Shown: positions 1 through 11,300, counted from the stretch's first letter. The stretch is DNA of 64,000 nucleotides from Timema cristinae (GCA_039000515.1 JBCFYV010000100.1:26966818-27030817); one strand, 5' to 3'. A program made the numbers and translations. Notes: generated by a model not told the origin, from the letters alone.

Positions 1-43
1 AGCCTTAAGTTAAGAGTGAAGAATGAGCCTGATCACGGAATGA

Positions 44-116
44 ATCCTGAATATATCAATGGTAAAGCATTGGTACGCTAAGTCAAAGGTCCCGGCTTCG
101 ATTCCCTTGTTCGGGT
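44..116 (+). repeat. SINE D fragment (tRNA-like head)
   Basis: Degenerate copy of the tRNA-like repeat seen more clearly at 55690-55985 and 59200-59345. An A-box-like stretch is followed by AGCATTGGTACGCTAAG and a B-box-like TTCGATTCCC. It ends in the family's GTGACATTTT. Not a functional tRNA: the acceptor stem is not closed. Confidence 0.5.
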
Positions 117-214
117 GACATTTTGATTTAATTGACATGTGGTTCCCTTTTTATAACCTAGTGGCATTTCCGTAGTTACAAAGATTTGCATCCTGTTTGT
201 TGATCTTCATGTTA

Positions 215-300
215 TTGAGCTAGGGGTCCCTGGTTCGATTCATGGCATGGCAGAAAAATGTATCATTGGTGAGATGTGGGTATATACTACCACAGTGATG
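215..300 (+). repeat. SINE F fragment
   Basis: The right half of a tRNA-like head (GGTTCGATTC) is followed by a body (ATCATTGGTGAGATGTGGGTATA) that matches the fuller copy at 33926-34225. The copy is truncated on both sides. Confidence 0.5.
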
Positions 301-302
301 AA

Positions 303-520
303 ATAAGACAGTGCATCACATGCCAATCAAATCGGCTTGAAATCGTAAATTTACACGAATAATATTTTCCACGTAGATCATTTCTGATTGAACATTAATG
401 GAGATAAAGAGTTAATAAAAGTTCCTAATACTGAACATTGTTGAAATATTATTATTTTTGTATTAAAACTGCATTTAAAAGGCCGTTTTTGACCATTTTA
501 GAATGGCTTCACAGCAGGTG
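303..520. repeat. Interspersed repeat I, copy 1
   Basis: About 215 bases that recur in reverse complement at 15395-15612. Shared landmarks are GCATCACATGCCAATCAA, TTAATGGAGATAAAGAGTTAAT and TTTTGACCATTTTAGA. No coding potential and no tRNA-like head. It could be a MITE or a LINE fragment; the class is unknown. Confidence 0.6.
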
Positions 521-1093
521 CGAATTCAGTTGGCAGGGGGGTCAAAGGGTCATTTGACCCACTGTGAAAGTTAGAAAATTAAATTAATTCAAAAAACAAA
601 AACAAAATGAAAGTTCAAATTTTAGAAATAAAATACAACACAGATACATTTATACAGTTTGTAATCTTATTACCTGCAGACACCTCTTAAGCCGTGTCCA
701 CACGTGCATCATTCGTCCACGTCTATTCATTGTTCGACATGACTCACGCAGGTGTGGAAAAAAATATAATGTTTTCATGTACAAATATTTGTCGTGCATA
801 GCGAGTAACGAACATTGTTCCTAATAGAGATGGTAAGTACCACACATCAAAGAAAACTAATAATCACCTGAGAATAGTTCATCCACAAATACTGAATATA
901 GAATATGTGTGGACAGCAGGAGCGGCGGAACTGTGGGGGACTCTGCCCCCCCGGAAATAAATTGCCCCTCACTGGAATAAATCCCCCCCCTCCCCCAGAT
1001 ATATTTCAAATACTCTGATATTATCAAATATAAAGCTGAATCATTGCCTTAAATTAAACTCAAAATTAGTTCTATTATTATTATTACTATCAT
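521..1093. other. No gene seen; possible MITE and hAT fragments
   Basis: No ORF of note. CCGTGTCCACACGTGC near 691 and GTGTGGACAGC near 910 form weak inverted ends of a possible MITE of about 230 bp. The stretch 920-1000, rich in G and C runs, resembles the start of hAT-like MITEs such as the one at 36057. Both assignments are weak. Confidence 0.3.
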
Positions 1094-1172
1094 CACCGCG
1101 TCTTACTACCCGTTCGGGTTATACGCACTTACGCTAATGTAAAATGGTAGGGTGATTGTGAGATGAAATGGA
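1094..1172 (-). repeat. SINE B, 3'-end fragment
   Basis: Reads CACCGCGTCTTACTACCCG, the reverse complement of the common SINE 3' end. About 50 bases of the B body follow (TGGTAGGGTGATTGTGAGAT). A TTA/ATT run, the inverted (TAA)n tail, precedes it. The head is missing. Confidence 0.8.
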
Positions 1173-1179
1173 AAATTCC

Positions 1180-1690
1180 TTCTAGATGCATTCTATTGTC
1201 AAAATTTGCCGAAGAAGACCACTTCAAATAACTACTAGACTAGAGGAATCTAACTTGAAGAAAAAGTCAGGAGAGGAAAGCTCTAAATAGCTTCCAAGGT
1301 TATCCAAATTTCAAAAATATATTGGGGAGGACAATTACAAATTCTGAATTTTCTGAAATTTCTGAATGAATTCAATTTTCAAAATTTTATTGGTGGAAGC
1401 GCAATTCAAAGATTATCTTCAAGAGGTATCTAACTATCGTAAAAAATTAAAGTGAGGATCACTCTAAAGAGCTTCGAGGGGCATCCAAATATCAAACATT
1501 TCTAGGTGAGCAACACTTTAAATGGCCTATAAAAGAATCTAATTTTAAAAAAAAATCAAGTTGAAAACTACTCATAGCTTCTAGAGTTAACCATTTTAAA
1601 AAAAATTGTTGAAGGAGAGCCACTCCAAATAGTTTATAAAAACTATCTGATTTTAAAAAATAGTAGAGGATGACCACGTCTTAAAGCATA
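1180..1690. repeat. Degenerate array L, first block
   Basis: Loosely periodic AT-rich units, each with a CCACTTCAAAT- or CACTCTAAA-like motif and a run of A. The same vocabulary recurs at 5430-7112. The 61-aa ORF on the minus strand here is low-complexity, and I do not regard it as a gene. Confidence 0.35.
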
Positions 1691-1885
1691 CATAAGATCA
1701 AATATGAATGATAAACTATTAAATGGCCTTAAACATAAATCTAACATTGTAAGTAAGTAACTATGTTATTTTTAATTATGACCCTCCTATGAAAATGATC
1801 TGGATTCACCTGCTTCACAGATGACCACTGTGCACAAATCTTTGTTCTATCATAATAAGAACATGCTGTAGTTATTATGATATGA

Positions 1886-2127
1886 GCACCACGTCTTACT
1901 ACCCGTTCGGTTTATACGCTTTAAGTACTAATACGCTAATGGATTAAGAATTAGGAAGGTTGAATTAGAGGAAGTGAACCCGCATTTGCGCGGAGGGAGA
2001 GTGGAAAACCATTTAGGAAAAACCACCCCTAGTTCACCCGACCGAGATTCGAACCTCGATCTCCCCGTCCTCAGTAGTCGAGCTCAACACGCCTAGCGCG
2101 TTAGCCAACTACGCCACCGAGGCGGGT
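1886..2127 (-). repeat. SINE A copy with target duplication
   Basis: Full-length tRNA-derived SINE read in reverse, from GCACCACGTCTTACTACC to the head that ends CACCGAGGCGGGT. The head contains a B box (GGTTCGAATCT on the minus strand) and an A box (TGGCGTAGTTGG). An 11-bp target duplication, TGTAGTTATTA, lies at 1867-1877 and 2129-2139. Confidence 0.9.
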
Positions 2128-2139
2128 ATGTAGTTATTA

Positions 2140-2390
2140 ACAAAAAAAAAACTTTGTCGCTTTGTCCCTCATCGTCACCACGGAAAATTTCGAGTAATCA
2201 TTTGAATACGAATGGACTGCAAATATTTCTGACATAGCTTGGTTTTTTCTTGTCCCTATTAACTTTCATACAGCGTATAAACCGAACGGGTAATAAGACA
2301 AATTGCTAAGAAAATAAAACCTCTCATACCTCGCGCGATTTGGGAGTTGAGTTAGGCCTGCTATGATGAACGCTCTTAACGGCTGGGGAC
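2140..2390 (-). repeat. Interspersed repeat H, copy 1
   Basis: Reverse-orientation copy of a family also present at 9882-10045, 14574-14615 and 15192-15345. Landmarks include TGTCGCTTTGTCCCTCATCG, CTCATACCTCGCGCGA and AGGCCTGCTATGATGAACG. A segment around 2210-2300 does not match the other copies. Class unknown. Confidence 0.55.
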
Positions 2391-3360
2391 TGGATGTTGT
2401 GCCTGTCCTAGTCCTAAAGTTATATTGTAAAGCATATGAAACTACAACAGGTATAACAATCCGGTAATTGAAAATATATGGCTTGAATAAAAAATGTGTG
2501 TGTGTACTTATGTACGCGCGTGAGAAGTTATACTTCTTTGGCATCATTAAATAAATTCAAAAATTGAATTTAAGTTATTAATTTTTTAAATATTTATTAT
2601 TTTCTTAATTTAATATTCACTTTTAATTTTTATCAAAAAGTTTTCATTAAATTTGTTCATTTATTTTTATAAATATTTATTATTTATTCAATTTAATAAT
2701 AAATATTAAAAATTAATATTTTAATTTGATGTTCGATTTAAATTTTTATCACAAATTTTTTTATTAAATGTTTTATTAATTTTATTTCTTTATTTTGTAA
2801 ATATTAAATAACCAATAATAAATATTTAACAATAATAATTTAATAATATTTAGTATTAATTATGTTAAATAATAATATTTTAATTTATATCAATAAATAA
2901 TACATACGGATAGTTAACCTCAATTATATTGGAGCACTTGAAAAAGTCTATAAGCACAATTTTTTTCACTAATATTTACGAATAGTAAATAATATTAATC
3001 AAAATATTCAATTTAAATCACTACTGAATATAATTTATTAGCACATATATAATTCGCACTTGTATGAAACTAAACTACGTGTTGTGAATGTAGAAACTAG
3101 AAACATGTGGATAAATATTATATATATGAAAACAGTGATCAGAGGCGACGAGCGTACCATAGAGAAAGGAATAACATAGTTTTTTTCGAGACTTAATGAG
3201 CGGTTTAGCTTCAACCTGTTACTTTTGTGTTACAGTGATGCGCGCGCATCTTAAAATTTCACTCTCATCATTTTTTCATAACGCGCCTAAAGAAGTATAA
3301 CTTCAAAAACTGACCCAAGCCACAGGCTGGGAATAGTAATGGATGTAAAACAACTAAGTA
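2375..3360 (+). repeat. SINE F tail, split by an insertion
   Basis: Positions 2375-2503 (CGGCTGGGGACTGGATGTTG to GCTTGAATAAAAAA) continue at 3308-3360 (CTGACCCAAGCCACAGGCTG). The same segments are contiguous in the copy at 33926-34225, so the DNA between them is a later insertion. Confidence 0.6.
2504..3307. mobile_element. AT-rich insert with inverted ends
   Basis: About 800 bp separating the two halves of a SINE F copy. GAAGTTATACTTCTTTGGC near the left end and GCGCCTAAAGAAGTATAACTTC at the right end are inverted relative to each other. The interior at 2540-3000 is almost pure A+T, with no ORF. It looks like a non-autonomous DNA element, superfamily unknown. The exact ends and target duplication are not resolved. 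Confidence 0.5.
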
Positions 3361-3741
3361 ATTTTCCCATTTCCCTTGTATTTGTGCCATAAAATTGTGA
3401 AAAGTAATGTTAAATCTAAATAAAGAAGCTAAGACAATAACTCTTTCCTTAAAGCTGAAAAATAGGTATATATCTACATAAAGTACTATTCAATATACAG
3501 GAAAATAAGTCATTTACATTCTAAATTACATATAATTTATTTGTAAGTTTCTCATGAAAATGAAATTGCTGGTTTAAAAATTATGTGTCCTCACTGCAAG
3601 ATAAAACAACAGTTTTCTCTGTAAACATAACCATTATCGATCAATTTGATAAGGAAAAGATGTCTGCAAAGTGCTTCTAGCACAGGGGTGTAGAAAATAT
3701 GTTTCTCGGTGTCACTAAAAAAAATTGGATATTACTAAAAC
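3361..3741. other. No feature seen
   Basis: AT-rich sequence without a recognisable ORF, tRNA-like head or repeat family. CACAGGGGTG near 3682 is a weak hAT-like terminal motif. Confidence 0.4.
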
Positions 3742-3753
3742 TTTAGACGTAGC

Positions 3754-4216
3754 TGAATGTGGGGAATACCAGGCCACCACCGTGGTTCGGATTCCACGTT
3801 AAATTGTAGGTCCTTCATTTCATCTCACAATCACCATACCATTACACATTAGCGTAAGTGCGTATAACCCGAACGGGTATTAAGACGCGGCGCTAATAAT
3901 AATAACAACATATCACCTCATTGCGGGTAAGTGTAGACAACCTTGCTTTCGACAGCAATTTGCTAAGCTATACAAAACCGAATTCAGTTTTCTATTTTTT
4001 AAATGAAAATAATTTATTTTGAGGATTGCCAAATCAAACTTTCATTCATGAATCTAAAATCTATATATAATTGGGAATGAGAGGCCTCCACCGTGGGTCG
4101 GATCCCACGTTAAACTGTAGGTCCTCCATTTCATCTCACAATCATCATACCATTACACATTAGCGTAAGTGCGTATAACCCGAACGGGTAGTAAGACGCG
4201 GTGCTAATAATAATAA
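3754..4216 (+). mobile_element. Composite SINE B insertion (two 3' ends, one duplication)
   Basis: Two 5'-truncated SINE B 3' halves (3754-3909 and about 4072-4216), both plus strand, are separated by about 160 bases of unrelated DNA. A perfect 12-bp repeat, TTTAGACGTAGC, flanks the whole block at 3742-3753 and 4217-4228. No such repeat flanks either half alone. The simplest reading is one retrotransposition of a readthrough transcript that ran from one SINE through flanking DNA to the 3' end of a second SINE. Confidence 0.7.
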
Positions 4217-4238
4217 TTTAGACGTAGCTTTTTTTTTA

Positions 4239-4765
4239 GCACCGCATTTTAATGCCCTTTCGGGATATACTAATTACGCTATTTATTTTAGGGATTAGGA
4301 AGGTTATATTTATAGGAGGGGCACCCGCGTGGAGGGAGAAGAGTAGGAAAACATGTTTTTTTTTAAACCATCCTAAGTACATCAGACTGAGATTAGAACC
4401 TCAATCTCCCGTCACCAGCAGTCTAGTCTAAGTCGAGAGTAGCACGTTAGATGGGTGATCTGGTGGTCTAGGGGTAAGGTGTCAGACTTCTGTGCTGAGG
4501 TCCGGGGTTCAATCCTCGGTCCCGGCACAGATTTATCTGATTACCAAACCCTTCCTTCACCTCTGACAAGACTTGTATTAGTCACAACTTGAGAATGTTT
4601 GGAATGACAGGTCTCCACCATGGTTCGGATTTCACGTTAAACTGCATGTCCTCCATTTTATCTCAAAATCACCCGCGTAAGTGTAAGTGCGTATAGCCCG
4701 AACGGGTAGTAAGACGCGATAATAATAATAGTAATACGTTAGATCAGGCGGCCACCGAAGAGGGT
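4239..4765 (-). repeat. SINE C copy, split by SINE B
   Basis: Old SINE C in reverse orientation: the 3' end (GCACCGCATTTTAATGCCC) starts at 4239. The head is cut at 4452 by the SINE B at 4453-4735 and resumes at 4745-4765 (CAGGCGGCCACCGAAG). Confidence 0.7.
4453..4735 (+). repeat. SINE B copy inserted in SINE C
   Basis: Full-length B. The tRNA-like head has GGTCTAGGGGTAAGG and a B box GGTTCAATCCT. The body is followed by the common 3' end and a short (TAA)n. Target duplication ACGTTAGAT lies at 4444-4452 and 4736-4744. Confidence 0.9.
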
Positions 4766-4807
4766 TTTAGACCCTTCTTAAAATTTTCATATAAATAACT
4801 AAGTACT

Positions 4808-4841
<34 letters not shown>

Positions 4842-5084
4842 GCACCGCGTCTTACTACCCGTTCGGGTTGTACGCTTTAAGTACTAATTACGCAAATGGA
4901 TTAGGAATTGGGAAGGTTGAATTAGAGGAAGTGAACCCGCATTTGCGTGGAGGGAGAGTGGAAAACCATTCAGGCCAAACCACCCCCAGTTCACCCGACC
5001 GAGATTCGTACCTCGATCTCCCCGTCCTCGGCAGTCGAGCTCAACACGACAAGCGCGTTAGCCAACTACGCCACCGAGGCGGGT
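4808..5084 (-). repeat. SINE A copy with (TAA)n
   Basis: Reverse copy from GCACCGCGTCTTACTACC at 4842 to the head ending CACCGAGGCGGGT at 5084. The 3' tail appears as a TAA run at 4808-4841. The 72-aa plus-strand ORF here is only a translation of the SINE. Confidence 0.9.
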
Positions 5085-5429
5085 AAATAATTATAGCTTC
5101 TGACAGACACTGTTATTGTTAATATTAGCGTCTTCCTGAATTCACATGCCTTGTACGAATAAGAACTCTAGGTTTATACTTCCTGATACATTAAGTCCTG
5201 GACTTAAGCTGTTAATTTATTTCGATGGTTTCCACGCCAAGTTGAAAAACCGTGTGTGTTGAATGATGCTTAATATGACGATGTATATTTGACACTATGC
5301 AAGTTTCAAAGAACAATTAAAGCTAAACAGGTACTGTGTATGGAAAAAAAAGCTTATAAAAAATGACTCACGCTCACGGTATAAGCAAACAAAATGGCGA
5401 TGGAAAGGGGAAGAAATGTGTGGGACTCA
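5085..5429. other. No feature seen
   Basis: No ORF, tRNA-like head or recognised repeat. Ordinary AT-rich spacer. Confidence 0.4.
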
Positions 5430-7112
5430 CTGACTCACTCATCACCTTATTTTCCTAAACCCTGGGCCTGTAAATTTGAAACTTTGCTAGTCCCCATATA
5501 ACTAAAAAAAATATATAGTTGGTATATTTCAATACAAGTTTTTAAATAGGGTAAAAAATTAAAATTTGGCAGACAGGTAGAGAGAGACTAACTCCGGTTA
5601 GCCAACTAAATCTTAAGATTTGAAATTTCTAAGAGTGAATTGGAAAGTAAAGGAGGTTGAAAGGGAGGAGGGTTTCAAAATTTCAAAAAATAATAGCAAG
5701 TATCTATGTACTGTACTTTATAGTGTGGTAAAAAACTTAAATTTGGTGAGGAGGTATAAAGACCACTCTAAATAATCATAAAATAGTGAAGATTTTAAAT
5801 GGATAAAATAGGGTGTGAAGGCATACAATTAAAATCTGCCAAGAATGTAGAGTGATTACTCCCATAAAAAAATAAGTATTAAATATTTATTATTTAGAAA
5901 GGGGGTTTCGTGAAATTGGTGGTCTCAAAATATCCTAAACTAAAATAATAAATTACTTTGTAGTAAGGTGGAAGATTTAAATTTTTCGGGCGAGTATAAG
6001 AATCACCCCGAAAAAGCATTAAGATTATATCCGATCCTTAAATTTCAAAATGAAGAAGAAGTATATAGGGAATGGCGGTCCCCTCAAGATTCCTAAAACT
6101 AATATAAAAAACCATTTTAGTGCGATGTAAAATTAAAGTTCAACATTTAAGTCAAAAGAAACTTTCAGATAGCCGAATGACGTCTGAATTACGAATTTCA
6201 AAATTTGAGGCCTGGGAAATTGAAGAGTTAGAAATTGATGCAACTAATAGATAATAGAGATCACTACTTTACGCTGTGGTTTAAAATTGAAATTTGACAA
6301 GTAGCACGTAAATAAACTATACAATTTAATCAAATAAATTTTAAAATTTTAAAATGGAATTTGGAGAACTCAAAAAGGTGGGGGTAAGAGGTAAATAGCT
6401 TAAAATATTTCCAAAATTATTATAAAATCTTATTTTTGGCATGGAATAAAATTTAAATTTCCCAAGTTTGTAAAAGGACTACCCCATAATAAATATAAAA
6501 GCTGGAAAGTTTGAGAATTGAAAAACTGGGAGAGGGAAATGACTAATAGAAAAATAAGTTCTCTATGTGGTAGAACATTTGAATTCTGTACAGGCGGATG
6601 AAAAATCTAAAAATAAACTATTACAAAAAATAAAGAATATCTTAAAGAATATCCTTTAGTGTTGGAGTATCAAAGCTAAAAACCGAAGAATAAATTAGCA
6701 CTTATCTAGCAGAGATTTAACAATTAAAATAAACAAATTCTGGTTAAATAGCTCGGTGAACCGTGATGCTTTTTGGAAAAACATGATGCTTATCATTCGA
6801 TACGTTTCTGTAACAGAGTATATTATTTATTCATGCTATTTGATGAACTATGATGTGCTTTTATCCCAACATATTTCTGTAACAATTTCTATTAGTTCAT
6901 TAATCTTATTTTATGAGCGTGCTTAGGTAAAGGTTGCATTGTTAATGGTTTGCGTTTGTTTGTACACTCAGTTTGTGGACAAGGTATTTTTTGTCTAAAA
7001 TATTTAAATTTTAATTGAATAATCACCATAAATATTTTGTGATTTTCATAGTTATTTTAATACGGTACAACTAGGAACTACCAAAAAGGCGGCAGCCGGA
7101 TGTAGACCGTTC
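5430..7112. repeat. Degenerate array L, possible Helitron-like element
   Basis: Starts with CTCACTGACTCACTCATCA. Units of very roughly 130-160 bases follow, each with a decayed TTAAAATTTGGCA...GGTA motif and an ACCACTCTAAATA-like motif (near 5565, 5735, 5830, 5975, 6130, 6285, 6450 and 6570). After a unit-free stretch comes AACTGCTAGT at about 7162. An end in CTAG before T is what Helitrons show, but no Rep/helicase ORF or clear terminal hairpin is visible. Class uncertain. Confidence 0.35.
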
Positions 7113-7435
7113 TAATTTGATATAATTTTGGTGCTACTTAACCGTGCGGAGAACAGGTCAAACTGCTAGTATTTGTATTAAATTTTAAAAAAATTGCTTA
7201 AGCACGAAACAATTTTTTTTCTACGACTATTTTCCTTGCCTCAGACAGTGGAACTCTTACATCCTGAGATGAATTTTAAATTCGATTACTAATGCTGTTC
7301 GAATGAATTCTCTCTCTTCATGCATAATTTATTTCGAAGGTAACACTGGTTGCTACGCTAGCGTCTTCTTGTTTTTACATTGCAAGGTTTTTTTTTAGTT
7401 AAACGCTTCAAAATACGGTGAGGTGACTTTTTTTT

Positions 7436-7668
7436 TCAGTAGCGGAATAGTATAAGGCGTCACTCTTGTAATATACTTGCCTGCCGATGACAGGGAGATC
7501 AGGGATTGAATCTCAGTTGGGTGTAATTAGGGTGTTTATTTTTTCCTAAATAGTTTTCCACTCACCAACCACACATATGAGTGTATACTTATTCTAAATT
7601 AAACCTTCCTTGTCTTTAACACTCTAGCGTAATTAGTATATAAGCGTATAACCCAAACGGGTAGTGAG
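7436..7668 (+). repeat. SINE C copy
   Basis: Decayed head (TAAGGCGTCACTCTTG), GATGACAGGGAGATCAGG and the B-box relic ATTGAATCTCAG, then the body TTTCCTAAATAGTTTTCCAC. The common 3' end is GCGTATAACCCAAACGGGT. No clear target duplication. Confidence 0.75.
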
Positions 7669-7994
7669 TGAGGGTTGGTGACAAAAAAAACAACAATACA
7701 TTTTGACTTTGGGAAGTTGTATACTATTACAATAAGTAAAAATTACCTTATTAATACAGTTATCATAACTTCGTTAATTAAAAATGGTCGGTTCTTAAGT
7801 TTTCTATCATATCCATTATAGCGCACTTTTTGTGTGCTGTACTGTGTAAGTTAAAACAATAAATAAAACTAATTAATTTATAATTCTAGTAAATCAAATC
7901 ATGATTTAAAAAAAAATAATTACAATTTGATTTTACATCTTAGTTCATGCGTAATGTCAAGAAATTAATTTTTTCGTTAGTAGATGATGACTAA
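7669..7994. other. No feature seen
   Basis: AT-rich spacer between two SINE C copies, without ORF or repeat signature. Confidence 0.4.
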
Positions 7995-8195
7995 CGACTT
8001 AATATCAGATGCAAGAATGAGGAGAGTAGGAAAAGGAACTGCACCCGCATTTACGTAAGGAGAGGATTTAAAAAAAACGATTTATACCTATTGAGAAATT
8101 ACATTCCAAGTGCACTTGGCCAAAATTCGAACCTGGACCTCTCTATCAAGGCAATCAAGTTCATTGAGAGCCTAACTGTAGACAGCGTGACCAAT
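7995..8195 (-). repeat. SINE C copy, 3' end missing
   Basis: Reverse copy that begins within the body (AATGAGGAGAGTAGG) and runs through CCCGCATTTACGTAAGGAG and a B-box relic (TTCGAACCTGGACC) to a decayed head. The common 3' end is absent. Confidence 0.6.
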
Positions 8196-8254
8196 AATGT
8201 AGTTTTGTGTACGCAATTATATATATAAAGGTATAAAGGAGGTATAAAGAAGCA

Positions 8255-8517
8255 ATATATATATATATAGCTTCTTTATACCTATTCAGGCTATACGCTA
8301 GGCCCATTTAATAATAACTCACGTAAAGGGGTCGGAATGGGCGAAGGAAACAGTTTAAAGTAATCTAACCACACTTACTTGGAAGGAGATTTGGAAACCA
8401 TTTAATAAAATACACTCTCAGTAGACCCGAGCTAGATTCTAACCCCGTTCTCCTCATCTTCAGCATGCCAATCTAACAAGGAGTGACGCCTTAGACCATT
8501 CTGCCACTGAAGCGTAT
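8255..8517 (-). repeat. SINE C copy next to (TA)n
   Basis: A TA run at about 8255-8268 precedes a decayed common 3' end (CTTTATACCTATTCAGGCTATACGC). The body and a head ending GCCACTGAAGCG follow at about 8515. Confidence 0.65.
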
Positions 8518-8768
8518 GTAAAAAATAGTATTTTTGGGGGGTCTTTATGGGGCTTGAAATATTAAAGTCATCCTGAAAAATGTGGATAATATGACTTTCC
8601 CTTTTCCCCCTGTAGCCTGCAATTATTATATCGATAAGAAGTAACTCTTTCGTTAAATTTTTAAGATTTTCATACAAATGGGGTGAATTTCCCATCCTGG
8701 AACAATGTCATCCGAATTTACCTGATGTTAAAACTAAAGTTTCGTCATCTTGGTGTATATATATATTA

Positions 8769-8937
8769 GCACCGCGTCTTACTACCCGTTCGCGTTATAG
8801 GCTTATGCACTAATTACACTAATAAGTTTGGGATTAGGAAGGCTTAATTGAAATGAAATGCACTTGTATTTGCTTGGAGGGAAAGTGGGAAAACTATTTA
8901 GAAAAAAAAAACCTCAGTGCACCCGATTGGGACCCGT
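8769..8937 (-). repeat. SINE C copy, head missing
   Basis: Reverse copy starting GCACCGCGTCTTACTACCCG after a TATATATATATTA run. It is lost after CCCGATTGGGACC, where MITE-K sequence begins. Confidence 0.7.
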
Positions 8938-9121
8938 TGAAAATTTATCATCAAACGCTGCTATACTCATGACAGATATTTAACAACTGTCGACATCTCC
9001 ATGTGAAAATTTTTTAAACTTTATGTTTAAACGAGAGCAATATTTTATTTATTTTGACAAAAAAAAAAGTTGCTATAAAATCCAAACAATATTGCCCTTA
9101 ATTCATCTACCCCACCTTAAA
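8938..9121. mobile_element. MITE-K, right half
   Basis: Right arm of the palindromic MITE that is best preserved at 40649-41044: AGAGCAATATTTTATTTATT, TTGACAAAA and the terminus CCCCACCTTAA. The left arm is missing. Confidence 0.65.
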
Positions 9122-9214
9122 CGGGTTTGACACGTCTGTTATAAATTTTCTCAAAAGTTTGTTTCATCGGTGATCCAATTTTAGGCAGGGAGTTCGTCTT
9201 GTAAAACAAAGTGT

Positions 9215-9373
9215 CGTTATTTGTCTTGTCGTATCATGACGCCAAAAGGACAGAGGACCGCCTTTTAGAAGCGGATTCAGGCATCGCAGGACTGCAAGTC
9301 GGAAAGCGAGATGCGTCACAGACTTGCTAGGGAGATGCGGTCGGCTACCGGAAGACACGTGTCTCCTTGGTAA
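9215..9373 (+). pseudogene. Tc1-like transposase N-terminal remnant (tentative)
   Basis: The frame beginning at 9239 reads TPKGQRTAF, a stop, then KRIQASQDCKSESEMRHRLA and REMRSATGRHVSPW before a stop at 9371. The pattern IQAS...R..A.......GRHVSPW is what I would expect of the second helix-turn-helix of Tc1-type transposases, where VS..TVRRRL normally follows. No catalytic DDE region remains. Family assignment is by recalled motif pattern and is moderate at best. The overlapping ORFs in other frames are shadows. Confidence 0.4.
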
Positions 9374-9881
9374 AATATGTCATCCTGTTCCTCTTTCTTA
9401 TGGGGACCATGTGAGGGAACACTGCCCCACCTCCCCCACCCTTTTTACACAGGGTTGGGACAGCAATGCACGCATCATTCTTCTTCCTAGTCATGGCTTT
9501 TGTTACATTCGTAAACAAAAATAGTATTTTATGATACATAACCGAAGGATGTTCAGACAGAATAGTTATTAGTTTTTTTATTATTATTATTATTATTATT
9601 GACAAAATTCGAAACCATTCGGGTCTCCAAGCTCTCTTCTCACGTAGACTTTATTGTGATGCCCCTTTTGTTTCTTTGAATATTTCTTATAGCAACATTT
9701 CATGTAATTTTACGGTTGAACATGCAAGTATTCATGTCCCTTCTTGGGCCTCTTGAAATTAAAATTATTATTTTTCTCAGTAATTCTAACAATATCTGCC
9801 CTCTTAACCGTTGTATCCATAACGCAAACTTTAGAGTTTGCCGAATTAGACTTCTATCATTAAGAAAAAGCAAAACTCGGA
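9374..9881. other. No gene seen; short (TTA)n
   Basis: A pyrimidine-rich stretch at 9420-9450 and an ATT run at about 9578-9601. Nothing else recognisable. Confidence 0.4.
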
Positions 9882-10045
9882 GAGCTATTTAAGATCGTTC
9901 ATCATAACAGGCCCAACTCAGCTCCCGGCTCGCGCGAGGTATGGGAGTAAAAGGGAAAAGAAAAGACCTACGATATGACAGAAATGTGTGCAGTGCATTC
10001 ATATTAACAATTAACGAGGAGCTACTTGAATGAAAAACTAGCAAC
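9882..10045 (+). repeat. Interspersed repeat H, copy 2
   Basis: Contains GATCGTTCATCATAACAGGC, GGCTCGCGCGAGGTATGGGA and AATGTGTGCAGTGCATTC, shared with the copies at 2140, 14574 and 15192. Confidence 0.6.
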
Positions 10046-11170
10046 TCTGATATATAAAACTGAGAATAATGGCCGGAGGTTTCATTGTGTTGACCACATG
10101 ACACTCTCTATCCGCAAATGTTGGCACTTTATTTGCCAACACGGGCGACCACTCGGTCACGCCATTGAGTTATTAGTTAGCTATTAAGGAAACATAATAC
10201 CCAATTATTAAGTAGATTAATAATTTCCTTAGTCCCTCCTTAACCTAAATACCTGTATTTATACGACTATATATCTACATGAAATTGTAATGTTCTCTTG
10301 TACCTACTCGCTGGAAACCACTTTTTGATGATACAATTCACAGCTCATGGTTCGTGAATGCCACTATATTTAGTAATGGCATAGACTCACTACATGCGGT
10401 GATAGTTCACTATGGACAATTTTATATCAGGCTATAACTGAAATCACTTAACAGTATGGAAATGTAATGGATTATTTATTCAGCGTCATTTGCTGTATTG
10501 AACAGGGTGAATATGTGTTATTATATCACACGTGCTGCTATTTCACTTCTTAAGGAACTAGGATGATTAAAGTGGGAATGGATTAAAATCGATCCAATAT
10601 AGTGACCGGTGTGGATTAATTTTACGGTCCTGGTTCTGATTACGTGATTAATAAAAAATGTTTTCTCTTGACAAACGCAGGTCCTGAATGCTCGGCGACT
10701 ATTAAGAGTGTCCTTCCGCTTGCCAATAAGGTTATTTACAAAGATTTGGCTTGGAGAATATTTGAATGACGGGATGTATACGTCCATTCTCCCCCCTTGT
10801 TCTTCGAAATTATTTTTCCTGGGTGACTGATAGAGAGAGACAGAAGGATGTTGCATAACGTAGTTATTTCCTGCGAAATTTAGTGTAAATTATATAAATT
10901 TTGAATAATATATGGGATTAGATCTGATTACCTCTATTACTTGAGCAAAATTGATGTGTAAATATAATCTTTACAGTATTAATGTGAGAGACATGCGCTT
11001 TCTTGTAAATTTGCTTAAGACTTGTTTAGGGGGTAGACGGTTAAGGTAGTTACCAAGTTGACATCAGAACGATGAAAATACACCTTACAGCTGTAACAAA
11101 ACTTGATGAACGTCGATCTTTGATAGACAGGACGAGTTTAGGGGGTAAATGGCTATGAAAGCCACAAGAG
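10046..11170. other. No feature seen
   Basis: About 1.1 kb without a recognisable family. The 111-aa minus-strand ORF at 10521-10856 has no motif I know and an unremarkable composition. I treat it as chance. Confidence 0.4.
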
Positions 11171-11174
11171 GATA

Positions 11175-11300
11175 TGGGGCCGTTCTTAAACTACGTAAGA
11201 ACTTTTCCCCCAAGATTTTAGATCCCCCTCTTATCCCCCCTGAACCCACATAAGAGATTGTAAGAGGTTTCCCCTCCTCTCCCTATATCTTTAATAATTT
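11175..11300. repeat. Interspersed repeat J, fragment
   Basis: Starts GGGGCCGTTCTTAAACTACG, a terminus-like sequence that recurs in decayed form at 43228 (GGAGCCGTCTTTAAATTTCG). C-rich CCCCTC clusters and TACGTAAG motifs follow. Probably a non-autonomous DNA element; class not established. Confidence 0.5.
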
